Shown one piece after another: positions 19,410 to 30,644 of a stretch of DNA of 64,000 bases. Position numbers and translations under genes: made by a program. Where the stretch lies: contig CM041298.1 of the NCBI GenBank assembly GCA_023052935.1, forward strand, positions 116,481,977 to 116,545,976. The letters run 5' to 3'. How positions within the stretch are numbered: position 1 is the stretch's first letter; the number at the start of each line of letters is the position of its first letter. The stretch comes from Piezodorus guildinii (lineage: Eukaryota > Arthropoda > Insecta > Hemiptera > Pentatomidae). The notes below the pieces were generated by a model, which was not told where the DNA came from, did no database searches, and saw nothing but the letters and a program-made list of their open reading frames with translations.

Positions 19410-20550
19410 TTTATAATAAATTAATAACTAAAAAAGGAAATAAAAAAAATAGAATAAATTAATTTTTAAACAATAAATAAATAAAAAATTGGGTGTTATC
19501 TTTTTAAACTTGTTACAAAAAAATCTGTTAATATAAATATATTCGGTGCTAATAACCAAGAGGTTGAGCACCTATTCCAACTCCATAACCCTAACCCTAA
19601 TTTGACACCCACAAGCTCTGTTGGTGTTGTTTGGATCGAAAACTTGCAAATAATTTTTATATCAGAAATTTAATGGAGAATTTTTTCTTTTATATAAAAA
19701 TTTGTCGCTAGCATCTACTATTTAGGAGCTGTTTTGGTTTTAATACAAAAAAAGTTACCAATGTATAAGTGTGCATAGAGTTTAAAAATGATTATTTAAT
19801 TATTTCCGTATAGTTGGGAAAAAAATTAATAGATTATAGATAGATAGATAGAAATATCCATGATCTATTGTTTTAATGTTGCCTTCAATTTTTTTGATTT
19901 TTTTTTTCGAGTTCTCAAGAGTATTGAAATAAATTTGAATAATAAACCATAATTTTCTTTATTAAAAACAAAACAAACAAAAAACAATAAAACAATTAAG
20001 AGGATAATGTTTTTTTTAAAGTTCAAGGAGTTTTCCTTTACTACACAAGAGATGAAAGAGATAATTACTGTTTATTGTGATAGTAGTCAACTTAACCTGG
20101 GAAACGCCATATAATAGGTCGAGCTCGATAGGGTACTTAAGAACTGTCCTTATCATGGCATTATCGACATTATAATTGGCCGTATCTTGGAGAGACAATG
20201 CTGTACTAAAGAGCCATAGGGACAATTATTGGCACAATTAGCCTTAGCCTAGTACGGGCAATAATTAACATAATGACAAAAGCCTCCTCAATAATTGACA
20301 AAGTCTCCTTATTTTGCATTTAATGAATGCTTTCGCGTGTCCTTATTCAAATCTTTCGGACCCCCGACCGACAATTGGGCCTTAAACGTCGAGAAACCTC
20401 CGGTATACCATTGACGCTGGTTACTAACGCTAATGGCCATGTCATCATCTGGCATAACGGTGTTCGATTCACTGATAATTATTTTGAAAGATATAGCCGT
20501 GGCTCTTCAAAATGTCAATACTCAGGATAACGAATCATTTGAGGATTTCA
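19410..20550. other. Unique sequence with balanced island
   Basis: 19410-20015 is A+T-rich; a short AACCCTAACCCTAA stretch at about 19588 is too brief to be telomeric. 20020-20550 is compositionally balanced, non-repetitive in the window, and has only short chance ORFs. Possible conserved non-coding host DNA. Confidence 0.5.
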
Positions 20551-20552
20551 TT

Positions 20553-20822
20553 GTTCATTAACGTCACTTAATGCTACCGTGGCTAATCTGACATTGATAC
20601 AGTAAGAGTCCTAAATAATCACTACCTAGGATTGATTAGGATAGGGGTCTTTAAGGAGCACCTGAAATCGCACAGGCCCGGGACCACCCATTTACGTACC
20701 CTCTCAAGGACTTTGAAAACTCCTATTAAAAATCCTATGACCATTTGCCATGATGAACCCGCAATCTTGGGTGTAGAAGGCTGCTATACCACATGCTAGC
20801 TACTATACCACAGATGAGTCCT
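20553..20822 (-). mobile_element. SINE1, old copy
   Basis: Minus-strand SINE1 from head near 20822 (TAGCTAGCATGTGG region) to tail near 20553; body blocks GTGCGATTTCAGG, CCTATCCTAATCAATCC and AACGTCACTTAATGCTA on the plus strand. B box region degenerate. Confidence 0.8.
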
Positions 20823-21330
20823 AATTAAGGATTTAAATATAAGAAGATTAGGAATGCGGTCATTGAAACAGTTCTAATAAGTAACAAGTAATAATAATAA
20901 TAATAATAAGTCTTTATTGATGTACATATAAACATTTGTAATACATTTTTATTTACCAACTTTATTTTTTCTTCTTTCTTTATGTACAAGTAAATTTTTT
21001 TATTTGTTGCGGGGTTTCGTCCCAAATGTTTGGCCATTTCCAGGGCTATGAGAAATGCAATATGGTAAACAGTCTTTAAAAATTTACAAAGACAATATTT
21101 TAGAGTAAAATCAGCTTAAAATAATACCCTTTTTCATAATAACTTTTTTTTATGGATTATCATGTGTTTTCTTAGCCCTAGTGAAAGGCTAAAATTTAGA
21201 CCGAATATAATACATCAAATCAATTTTTCTATAATATTTTTCGTATTAATATGTTAGTAACCAACACAAAAACTATAGAAAATACTGATAAGTAATAAAA
21301 TAAACAAAAACAAATAAATTAAATAAATTG
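20823..21330. other. A+T-rich stretch with (ATA)n
   Basis: A trinucleotide run TAATAATAATAATAATAAG at about 20890-20908; otherwise nothing recognised. Confidence 0.6.
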
Positions 21331-21505
21331 GGGTCACTGTGGCGTAGTGACTAGCATAATAGCCTTCTATGACTAATGTCGCGGGTTCATACCTGACAGA
21401 TTAGGATTTTTAAAATGGGATTATTAAACCTGGATAGAAAAAAACTTAGCATCGTCCGATTCGTTAACCAAGCATAAAATGGCGTTTAAGAATAAATAAC
21501 TTAAT
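21331..21505 (+). mobile_element. SINE1, internally deleted old copy
   Basis: Head TGACTAGCATAATAGCC and CGGGTTCATACCTG, then directly TTAAACCTGGATAG and GCATCGTCCGATTCG; the central ~110 bp with the GCCGTCCTTCGG block is missing. Confidence 0.75.
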
Positions 21506-21524
21506 AAATGAAACTATATCTCAG

Positions 21525-21715
21525 GCATGTACGTGTCTAAACTATGGAATTTTATTTCCGCACAACTTTTCGTTTTTAAGCTAGGCTTATCACATAGACA
21601 TATCATAAATTTTTGCAAGACTTGGTCGTTTGGACTCAATGGACACTAAAATATGTATTCCCGTTGAAAACTGGAATTCAATACCTATTTCGTATATAAA
21701 GTAAAAAGTATCAAT
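21525..21715 (+). repeat. Family B repeat, right-end fragment
   Basis: Contains TTTTTGCAAGACTTGGTCGTTTGGACTCA and GTTGAAAACTGGAATTC-type blocks (split here as GACTTGGTCGTTTGGACTCA), ending near TATATAAAGTAAAAAG. The (CA)n part is absent. Confidence 0.75.
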
Positions 21716-21719
21716 ACGT

Positions 21720-22405
21720 CTTCTAGATTTCCATATGGTTTAAATTTATTTACCAAATCATTTTAGTCCAGGAATCAAAAAAAGAAAAAATTATAAACTT
21801 GTTTTTTGGTTTAAATCACTCATACCGAAATATTTCGCTGTCATAAAAAACATGGTTCGGTTTCCAAAAGTTACATATCTATTGATAATTACCACGTCAT
21901 ATACTATTATTAATGGTGGAATTTACATATATATGTTAACTATTCTCTTCTCCAACGATAAATCATAGGATTGCTAATAACAGCCTGCCTAGTGACAACA
22001 GGGACCTGACCATTAAATGTTATCAATATCAGATGGTAATTATGAAAATTATAATAGCATTAAAGGACGGCATCTGTTGTTGGATATTTATTACCCCTGT
22101 CGTCATAATTTTGAAAAAGGTTTCCTGTACTTTTCCTTGACCTCTAAAATGTTTTATTTCAGTCCTTTTCAGTCAACGGACACAGCTTTTTCCTCATCTT
22201 CCAGCCTTATTAGAATGAGCACACTTATTCTGACTGTTTTCGACGTTAATTTCAGAGATAATTATAAAAAAGTAAATGTAAAAAATTAAAAAAAAAGATA
22301 AATATAACTAATCCGAATCTCGTTCTTAAGTAGACCCGGATATATGACTCTCTACAGACCCTTCATAGATCTGGAGGCAACTCACACACGTAGGAGTGAT
22401 ACATT
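21720..22405. other. Unassigned unique sequence
   Basis: No match found in the window; a 90-codon ORF at 22017-22289 has no recognisable motif and is probably fortuitous. Confidence 0.45.
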
Positions 22406-22411
22406 CGAAAA

Positions 22412-22504
22412 TGTGAAATCCGGTGCGGAGAACACACGACTTTCACTTACTGTTAAAATCAATTTAGGAAATATTAAATAAACTTAAATTTAAAAAAAAA
22501 ATAT

Positions 22505-22546
<42 letters not shown>

Positions 22547-22815
22547 GGAGTTAATTTAAATAAAAAGTTTATTCACTTTCGTTGGAAAAATATGATTTAT
22601 ATTAAATAATATAGCGATATCAAATTGCCACGTATAATCATCAGTAATAATTTTATGGGGTATTTGTCGCTTAAAATTACCTTTACCAATTTTGTATCTG
22701 AGATATTTTTTCCGAAATCTTTAGCTTTTCAACGGTTCATTATATATATGTTGCTGTTCATAGGTTCAAAAAAAAAAAAAAAAAAATTACATCAAAAAAA
22801 ATATTTTCGCTTTTT
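22412..22815 (+). repeat. Family B repeat, left part, interrupted by a (TA)n run
   Basis: Begins TCCGGTGCGGAGAACACACGACTTTCACTTAC with the 12-bp motif ACTTTCACTTAC near 22439-22450 (long run abbreviated: TCCGGTGCGG then ACTTTCACTTAC). A (TA)n run occupies about 22501-22546. The copy stops at a T-rich site where the next family B copy begins in inverse orientation. Confidence 0.75.
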
Positions 22816-22838
22816 ACTTTCACTTACTATATATAGTA

Positions 22839-23122
22839 GGGGATCACTTGTAGCTGGGTGGCTAGCGTAACAGCCTCCCATGCTAAAGGTCACGGGTTCA
22901 AACCCGCAGGTGGTCCTAGGATTTTTTAATGGGAGTAAAAAAATCCTTAGTTACGCCGTCCTTCGGAGGGGACGTTAAAAGGTGGTCCCGAGCCTGTGCG
23001 ATGTCAGGTACTCGTTAAAGATCCCTATCCTAATAAAACCTGGATAGGCAAAATTTAGGACTCCCACTGTAGCAACGTCCGATTAGCCATAGTAGCATAA
23101 AGTGAAGTTAAATAAATAAACG
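22839..23122 (+). mobile_element. SINE1, complete young copy inside the family B palindrome
   Basis: Nearly identical to 1844-2129. Target duplication TACTATATATAGTA at 22825-22838 and 23123-23136 (14 bp, perfect) is itself the family B terminal palindrome. A box GGCTAGCGTAACAGCC and B box GGTTCAAACCC intact. Confidence 0.93.
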
Positions 23123-23505
23123 TACTATATATAGTAAGAGAAAGCATTGGGATCGTGAAAATTTTCGAATTCCAGTTTTCAACGGAAATACACATTTTAG
23201 GGTCTCCTGAGTCCAAATAACCAAGTCCCGCAAAAAGGTCTGTGTGTGTGGTGACTCCTGAGCGGAAACGTTAAGTCCTATGAAACTGAAATATCAATTT
23301 TAAGACAAATATACGCTCCAGACGTTACAAAACCTTTTTCATCAAAATGAGCTTAACAGAAGAGCCACTTTTTTATTTTCTCAAAAACGGTTCTGACGAT
23401 TTTGATTAAACTCTCTATATCGATGTAAAATATAATTGGCTTTAATATTATATAGGTTTCATTCTGATTAAAATGGTCTGACGGGGCTTAAATGCCGATA
23501 TTTCT

Positions 23506-23834
23506 TTACATTGTCACGAATAAACTCATACATAAAGACCTTAATATTCCATGCTGATTTGGCCCGGACCAGGTATCAATCCTTCCATGAAAAACTCCAC
23601 TCCCACTCTAACCCTTAGTTTCAATCCTTGCTTTCTCTTCCATTCCTGACAATCCTCCGAGGCGTCTGAAAAGGAGATGGCCTCGAGACCTTCTAGTTTA
23701 GATTATCTAGTCAGTAGGGCCAATGGGAATTTACTCTTCATGTCTGTTTTATGTATTTCTGTTAGCTAATTTACTTGATGTATTAACTAATACAGTTGTA
23801 AATTTCAATAAATGAAAAAAAAAAAAAAAAAAAG
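23506..23834 (+). mobile_element. Jockey-like LINE, 5'-truncated 3' end with poly(A)
   Basis: Encodes, with frame damage, the C-terminal ...RYQSFHEKLHSHSN...IPDNPPRRLKRRWPRDLL-type end (final PPRRLKRRWPRDL near 23660), then a 3' UTR with TGTATTAACTAATACAG and AATAAATG, and a poly(A) run ending at 23834. Same family as 26556, 28775, 33115, 39025, 40402 and 59184. Confidence 0.85.
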
Positions 23835-23895
23835 TCTGTTATTGGTTTTAACAACAGAGGGAAGTGAAAGTCGTGTGTTTTGCGAACCGGATTTT

Positions 23896-24215
23896 TTTTC
23901 CCTTATTTTTGGAGATGAGCTGAGGTATGATCTATGAATGAACTAACCGCCGGATATCGAGATGGCATAGCCGCAGCTAATAGTTGGGCCATTGAGGGTT
24001 AGGGCAGCGCGGCTCCGGCGAGGCCGGCCTAATTTGCACACAATGCCTCACTCGGAGGAATTTACAATTCAGGTAACAACTAATACCTGTGTAATTACAA
24101 GCCGGGGCACTGGTTATTATTTAGGATGGTACTCTATAGCCACGCCTTCCACGATGCCAACCGCTCCTAGCATATCACAATTTACTTATGGGGTGTATAA
24201 ATTTTTTTTATAAAT
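23896..24215. other. Non-repetitive balanced island
   Basis: GC-richer sequence (e.g. GCGGCTCCGGCGAGGCCGGCC at about 24009, shortened: CGGCGAGGCCGGCC) with no match elsewhere in the window. A 73-codon ORF here shows no domain. Possible conserved non-coding element or exon-like remnant. Confidence 0.45.
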
Positions 24216-24225
24216 TATTATTATT

Positions 24226-25135
24226 ACTTTCACTTACTATATATAGTAAGGGAAAGTAATGCGATCGTGAAAATTTTCGAATTCCAGTTTTCAACGGAAA
24301 TCCCCTTTTTAGTGTCCCCTGAGTCCAAATAACCAAGTCCCGCAAAAAGGCCTGTGTGTGTTTGTGTATGTGTTTGTGTGTAATAACTCCTGGGCGGAAA
24401 CGGTAAGTCCTAATAAACTGAAATTTCATATTTAAGACAAATATACGCCGAGACGTTACAAAACCTTTTTCATCAAAATGAGCTTACCAGAAGAGCCACT
24501 TTATACCATGCATTTTCCACCTTTTTTCGATTTTCTCGAAAATGGTTCCGACGATTTTGATTATATATATGACTCGCTATATCGAATAAAATTTAATGGT
24601 TTAATATCATTTAGGTTTCATTCGGATTAAAATGGTCTGACAGGCTTAAATGCCGATATTTTAAATTTTCTTTCTCTAAAGTATTTTTAATTTTGTTGAT
24701 TCTATAAAAATAACTATATTATCTTTTTACCACTGATGAAAAACAGGTAAATTTATAAATTGAATGAATTCGATATCCAACTAAAGGGGAAAACAGATAA
24801 AATATTTTTTTAATGCAATTTTTTCTTTTTGAACATAAGAGCAGTAATATATATGTATGATATACCGTTTGAAAGCTTATGATATTAGAAAAAATATTAT
24901 CTTATACTCAAGCTTTTAAAAGTCAATAGAGAGTGATGAAAAGAAGATAAAACTAACTGATTATTTTAGATAATAATATAATAGATTTTTTAATAATACA
25001 CATGTTTCTATATTAATTCAATTTAATTAATTCTTTAATAGTTTCACGTATTTTTATCTCCAATTGTACTGAAAATTCTTTCATTGATTTTAAAAATAGA
25101 TGTAAGTGAAAGTCGTGTGTTTCCCAGACCAGATT
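24226..25135 (-). repeat. Family B repeat, uninterrupted copy
   Basis: From ACTTTCACTTAC at 24226-24237 through the palindrome TTACTATATATAGTAA, the TG-rich run at about 24351-24381, and the conserved interior to GTAAGTGAAAGT at 25102-25113 and the outer tail CCAGACCAGATTTTTTC-like end. About 888 bp between the 12-bp inverted motifs. Non-coding. Confidence 0.9.
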
Positions 25136-25317
25136 TTTTCTTTTAAATACAATTAATACTCAAAATATGATCCCTTTGTATCTACTATCCAATTTGTCGA
25201 CCCCACGATACTATTCTTTCGGATGGCTATCAAATAATTCTCGGTAAAAAAATGGTAGTCCGATGGTACAAGGTCTTTACCAAATAGTGGATGAAGCAGG
25301 AATTCAAAAATGTTTCT

Positions 25318-25617
25318 TCGAGAGGTAAACTTAGTAACACCCTTCTATGCCTACTGTCGCCGGTTTAACTCTCCAGATAGCCCTATGGCTTTTTAATGGG
25401 AGTAAAAAATCATTAGTTATGCCGTCCTACAGAGGGAGCGTAAAAATGTGGTCCCGAGCCGGTGCCCTCACATTGCACCTTGTTAAACTTACTTAAACAC
25501 TTGTTAAATATACTATCCTATTTATACCTGGTTAGGCAAAATTTGGGACTCCCACTACAGCATCGTCCGATTAGCCACGATAGCATAAAGTGGATTTAAA
25601 TGAATAAACAAACAAAC
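25318..25617 (+). mobile_element. SINE1, old copy
   Basis: Degenerate head (CCGGTTTAACTCTCCAG), then AATGGGAGTAAAAAATC, GCCGTCCTACAGAGGGAGCG, CCGAGCCGGTGC, TACCTGGTTAGGC, GCATCGTCCGATTAGCC and tail ATGAATAAACAAAC. About 35 bp of extra sequence in the middle. Confidence 0.8.
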
Positions 25618-25619
25618 TT

Positions 25620-26550
25620 TTCTTTGGTTTGTACGTGAAGTGTGAGGACGAACATTATTTAGTTGGGCAGAACTTCTTTTCGGTTGATCAAAGTATGATT
25701 GTTTTTTTTTAATTCATGCAGCAACCGGAAAAGCAGTTTTAGGCCATTGCTCAAGGGTTTTCGGATTTCCCTTTTAATACAGGTGACAATCTTTGGGTAA
25801 AATTTCATATTAGAAGGTATTTTAAATAATTTTTCAAGAATTTCTGACTTTTTAGCTCAGCATTATCTATTTATGTCAACTGGAGCCGTCCATCTTTTCG
25901 AACACCGTATCTCCACTGCTAAATGTTTCAAACTAACGCCTGCAGTGCGTTGGTGAAGGACACCAGCTCCTCCATAATTAAGAATCTCATGAGTTGCTTC
26001 TGAGTAGTAGCTGAGGGGATTTTTTCCAGTAATGACTTAAAATTACTAGAATTTCGTAGGACATTATCATGATTCTCCTTTTGATAAAATAACTAAATTG
26101 AGGTTTTTTTAAAAGAAAAAGTCGAATGACATTTAATAAGCTTTAAAGTTCTTATTAAGTATATGTAAATTATATTTAGGATAAAATATTTACAGTCCTT
26201 TGAAATCTTGAATTTGATAAAACTGTCATTTGGTATGTTTAGAATCACATAAACATCCCAACAATGAATTCTCATTCCCGACAAATCAACTAACCGATTC
26301 ATAGGTAGGCTTAATTCATATCTGTTAGCAGGCCAACCTCAAATAAAAATAAAAATAAAATAGCCAAGAGATATTATGAATTAATTAGTTCACAATCTAC
26401 TAAATTCAGGTTTCAGTTAAGCAGGACCATAATAACTTTAAGAAATCACATGGGCTAGATGCACTGCGACGCTGTTTAAATTAGTAAATCGAAATATTAC
26501 TAGAAATAAAAATATGGTGCATACAACGCACAATTTCCACTTATTCCTCG
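25620..26550. other. Unassigned unique sequence
   Basis: 25670-26090 has moderately balanced composition and no match in the window; 26090-26550 is A+T-rich. No coding signal. Confidence 0.45.
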
Positions 26551-26555
26551 CTCAA

Positions 26556-27470
26556 AACTTTTATTTTTTAAAATAATATTTATCGATATTTAAAACTGTA
26601 TTGTAAAAAATATCTAGTAAATAGGCTAAAAGAAAATAGGCATGAACAAGACATGTTGAGAAGCTACCCAGCGGCAGAACTCTAATAATATTCTAAACTA
26701 GAAGATCTCGAGGCCATCCTCTTTTCAGACTCCTCGGAGGATTTTCAGGAATGGAAGAGGAAGCAAGGATTGAAACTAGAGGATTAGAGTGGGATTGGAG
26801 TTTGTCATGAAAGGAATGATATCTGGTTCGGGCCAAATCAGCAACATACGGAACATTAAAGTCTTTATGGTTCAGTTTATTAGTTACAAAGTAAGAAGCA
26901 ATGAAGATTTTACGAAGGATTTTAAATTGTAGAGATTGGATACAGGAAGAATTCGATAGTTTAGTGGAGCCCCGAATCTCTGCTCCGTATGTCCATATCG
27001 GTCTTAAGATAGTCATGTAGATGAGTCTTTTGAAGTTAAGTGGAAGATTAGAACGTTAGTCTAAGTGTTGAAGTAGTCGAAAACGTCGAGCAGTTTCTTG
27101 TCGTTTCAGTCTTGTATGAGGGTTCCAACTAAGGCGTTTGTTAAGGTGCAGTCCTAGATATCGGATCTCTTCAACTGGAACAAGCGGAATATTATTAAAG
27201 GACACTGTAGGGCAGATGTCATAGGTTTACGACGAACGGTAAAGGCAATTTAATGGGATTAGTTGGAAGTTATTTTAATTCTCCAATTCTGTCACCATAC
27301 CTCAAGATCTCTGAGGTGGGATTGAAGAGTTTTAGAGGCAATATTTGGATCAGTATTGACTGATAAAACACAAGTGTCATAAGCATAAGTAGAAATTAAA
27401 GTGTTAGGATAGTGTTAAGCTGTAAAGACTGTGTTAAAATGGGTCTTAGGATACTGCCTTGAGTGTAAAA
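26556..27470 (-). pseudogene. Jockey-like LINE RT, 5'-truncated and decayed
   Basis: Minus strand encodes the RT C-terminal half: remnants of the catalytic box (TYAYDTCVLSV for YADDT) near 27360-27390, NWRIKI, a KRSDI..LG segment, TRLKRQ-type block, then an open 107-codon stretch RPIWTYGAEIRGSTK, QSLQFKILRKIF, NVPYVADLARTRY, PPRSLKRGWPRDLL (27016-26693). 3' UTR with AATACAG..AATAAA-type end to about 26556. Frameshifts and the Asp loss show it is dead. Confidence 0.85.
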
Positions 27471-27474
27471 AAAA

Positions 27475-28250
27475 ATTAAATATATTTTGAGCTGGAAATG
27501 GTAGGTATGCTCTGATAGATCTGTCATTGGATCATTATCATCATTATCCATTAATTAAAAAATATGTGGTAAATGTCTGTTTATCATTAACTGTCTTAAT
27601 AGCTCAAAAGTATTTTCTTTACAATGCATTTGAAAATTAAAATTTAATCTCTCTAAATCATTTCAATTTTATTATATTTAACATAATAAATTTAAATGGT
27701 TAGATAATGGAGTCGAGATAGAATTCACAGAATATTAAACCACAATTTTATATCATACACAAGCTTTCTCAAACCTTCAATAAATGCTAATTTTGTTTTG
27801 TTGGAAAAAATATTCTGACTTTTAGCATCACGACACAAATTACACAATTCAATCCTTAAAAAATATGAACAAAAAATATTATGTATTGTCCCTATTGTCT
27901 CACATTTTTTAATTAGAATTCCTCGTTTAATAAATTAAAAAACATACTTATTACCATTCTCATGTTTTTAATAAAACGATTACATGGAATTACCTTGATT
28001 ATCGCAATGTTAACAATTGGTACTTCAAAATATTTTCCAATGTTGAAGTCGTTTAGAGCTCAAAGTTTTTTTGTTTTTTTTAATTTTTTTTTTGTATAAG
28101 GAAAATTATTGCATATATTCATCATAATGTTAACCTAAAAATTATCAACAAATTAAAATCATTATCTCACGCTTTATAGAAAGGAAGTAATGAATCATTT
28201 TCTGATAATGATGCAAGAAGATAAGGAAACCCTTATTTTATTTTCCAAAA
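27475..28250. other. A+T-rich stretch, nothing recognised
   Basis: No ORF over 60 codons, no repeat match, no RNA gene that I can see. Confidence 0.5.
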
Positions 28251-28253
28251 TTT

Positions 28254-28514
28254 GAACTTCAACTATATAGTATATAAAAATCAAACTTCAACTATATAGT
28301 ATATAAAAATCAAACTTCAACTATATAGTATATAAAAATCAAACTTCAACTATATAGTATATAAAAATCAAACTTCAACTATATAGTATATAAAAATCAA
28401 ACTTCAACTATATAGTATATAAAAATCAAACTTCAACTATATAGTATATAAAAATCAAACTTCAACTATATAGTATATAAAAATCAAACTTCAACTATAT
28501 AGTATATAAAAATC
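28254..28514. repeat. Minisatellite, nine perfect 29-bp units
   Basis: Unit begins AACTTCAACTATATAGTATA and continues TAAAAATCA; nine copies with no visible substitution. Each unit holds the short palindrome ACTATATAGT. Perfect identity means recent expansion. Confidence 0.95.
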
Positions 28515-28770
28515 AAGCAAATGAAACATTTTAAATTAGTTACTTCTAAAAAAATTTTTTTTTGGTGTGAACTAAGATTTATTACACACATATATGATTA
28601 AGATATTAAAAAATAAAACTAGTAATCAATATAAAAAACATCTAAACTATATATATAATAATATATTATATTAAATATATATATATATATATATATATAA
28701 ACTAAATATCTTTGTTATTTTATTCATTTAACAGTTCTTAAGAAAATAACAATTTTTTTTTATTTTAACT
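28515..28770. other. A+T-rich stretch with (TA)n
   Basis: TA runs at about 28648-28698; nothing else recognised. Confidence 0.6.
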
Positions 28771-28774
28771 TTTC

Positions 28775-29445
28775 TTTTATTACCCTTCGTCGTAATTGAC
28801 TTCCTGCCCTACAGTATTCCTTAATGACACTCCACTAGCCCCTGTTGAACAGATTCGATACCTAGGACTCTACCTTGACAAACTTCTAACTTGGAAACCC
28901 CACACAAGACTCAAACGACAAGAAACTACCCGACGTTTTCACCACTTCAACACTTCTGGACAAACGCTCCAACCTTCCACTTAATTACAAAAGACTTATT
29001 TATATGACCATCATAAGACAAATATGGACCTACGGAGCTATGGGACTCTACTAAACCATCGAATTCTTCCAGTGTCTAATCCTTACAATCCAGCATACTT
29101 CGTAAAATCCTTAACGCTCCTTGCCTTGTCACGAATAAAATCCAAAAAGAGCTTAATGTTTCATATGTTACTGAATTAGTCCCTTACCAGGTATTAATCA
29201 TTCCATGAAAAAAATCCATTTCCAGTCTAATCCACTAGTTTCTATCCTATGATCCTCTTCGATTTCTGATAGTCCTCCAAGGCGTCTGAAAAGAGAGGCC
29301 CGAGACCTTCCAGTTTAGAATATGTTTAGAGTATTGCCAATGGTTAGCGTCTCTACTCGTATTTCATGTCACTTTACTACGTCCATCACATTTACTTGAT
29401 GTATATAATACAGTTGTAAATAGCAATAAATTTGTTTAAATGAAA
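28775..29445 (+). pseudogene. Jockey-like LINE RT, 5'-truncated
   Basis: Encodes VEQIRYLGLYLDK (about 28846), LTWKPHTRLKRQETTRR, then in other frames the KRLIYMTIIRQIWTYGA, SLQSSILRKILNAP and PPRRLKR-type segments, followed by a 3' UTR with TGATGTATATAATACAG and AATAAA. Several frameshifts. Confidence 0.85.
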
Positions 29446-29449
29446 ATGA

Positions 29450-29875
29450 ATTTTTTTTTACATTCAACTGCAGTAGTATTTTATATAGTTGTTAGTATCG
29501 TATAGTTTAGGTAGGTTGTCATTTTGTAATATTTATTATTATCATACATACAAATAATATATATATATTATTATATTTATTATATATTTCTATAATAAGA
29601 TAAAAACAATAAAAGGAAATATAATAAAAAAAAAAAATAAGATCTTTATAAAATGTTTTTATTAAAAAGTAGTCGTGCATAAACTAAAAAGTGCGTGGTG
29701 TAGAAAACGGCAAATTAAGTTAAGCAGCATCACTTCAATAAAGTGTAAAGTGTGAGAATATTTTTTTTTTTTTTTTTACGACTACAAAGGCTTATTATTG
29801 AAGATGTAATGCGTGAACAATGCATTGGTGCACTTATTCAAAAAAGAGAGTTCGTTCCAAATTATGATCCTGTAC
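29450..29875. other. A+T-rich stretch with a family C scrap
   Basis: 29770-29805 (GACTACAAAGGCTTATTATTG) resembles one block of family C (minus). Otherwise unrecognised. Confidence 0.45.
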
Positions 29876-29879
29876 ATAT

Positions 29880-30640
29880 GTTAAAAAAAAAAAAAAACTC
29901 GTCTTAGAACCAATCGGTGAAGTATAGTTACGACAACTGGTTTCGTGTATCCGAAATATACGCAGCGAATCATTTCCCACAGAGATACCTCGTGAAAGGA
30001 GTCGCCCAGTTCTAAAGATACTCAATTGCATTGAATTATGTTACAGTATCTGTCCGTTATAGTGAGATTTTACATATCAAACGAGAAGAGCTTGGAGATT
30101 AATACTTTTTTCTCCCTAAGAGATAATCGCTCGGCAAAGGCTAAAAGCATCCCTTTGTGACGTGCGAAGAAGGGTTGAGTAGGGGCAAGTCGGACCCTAT
30201 TCCCATGAAATATAATTCCCTCGGCGCAAGGGCTTGAGCGCAGAGCTTGCGATTCCGGAGCCAGATATTAATTACAAAAAGCGGAGAAGGGTAGGGGCCA
30301 TTGAGATGCAAACTAGAAGCGGCCTTTGTCTAGCCGCTCTCTGTTTGCTTGATAAATAATGCGTTTTATAGAACCGACATCGCAGTGGGGGGAGCCTTTC
30401 GACATTACTGCCCTCTTATGGAGAACTGTTTCATTTCTCACAACTCCGGCCTCAATGGAACTCGGAACCATTACGATCTCAAAGGGACATAGCTCCATTA
30501 TCGGTCGTTACACTCTGTCGACTCAATGGCTCCTTCCACTTTGAGTTTTTCTTATTGAATTCCTCTTTCGCGGATTCTTAAAACCAAACAGCCTTTTGAC
30601 TCACATAAGAGGATCCCAAACTGTCTCACTAATTTTGGAT
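29880..30640. other. Non-repetitive balanced island
   Basis: About 700 bp of complex sequence, clearly richer in G+C than the flanks, with no match elsewhere in the window. Both strands carry ~61-codon ORFs overlapping at 30313-30544 with no recognisable motif. Candidate conserved non-coding DNA. Confidence 0.5.
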
Positions 30641-30644
30641 TAAT

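Larger units (their letters stand above)
22816..23895 (-). repeat. Family B repeat split by SINE1 and a Jockey 3' end
   Basis: Starts ACTTTCACTTACTATATATA; the palindrome is interrupted by SINE1 (22839-23122) and resumes at 23137. Blocks follow in order (GTTTTCAACGGAAATACAC, CAAGTCCCGCAAAAAGGTC, short TG run, GACGTTACAAAACC, TTTTTCATCAAAATGAGC). At about 23505 a Jockey tail intervenes, and only the left-end signature GGGAAGTGAAAGTCGTGTG remains after it (about 23850-23895). Confidence 0.85.

Noticed and set aside
19585..19602. AACCCTAACCCTAA as a possible telomeric repeat
   Set aside because: Only about two units, surrounded by ordinary interspersed sequence.
23992..24213. 73-codon ORF in the GC-rich island as a gene
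   Set aside because: No motif, no homologous copy, and length is compatible with chance.
28254..28514. Regular 29-bp repeats resembling a CRISPR array
   Set aside because: Units are directly adjacent with no unique spacers, and the context is eukaryotic.
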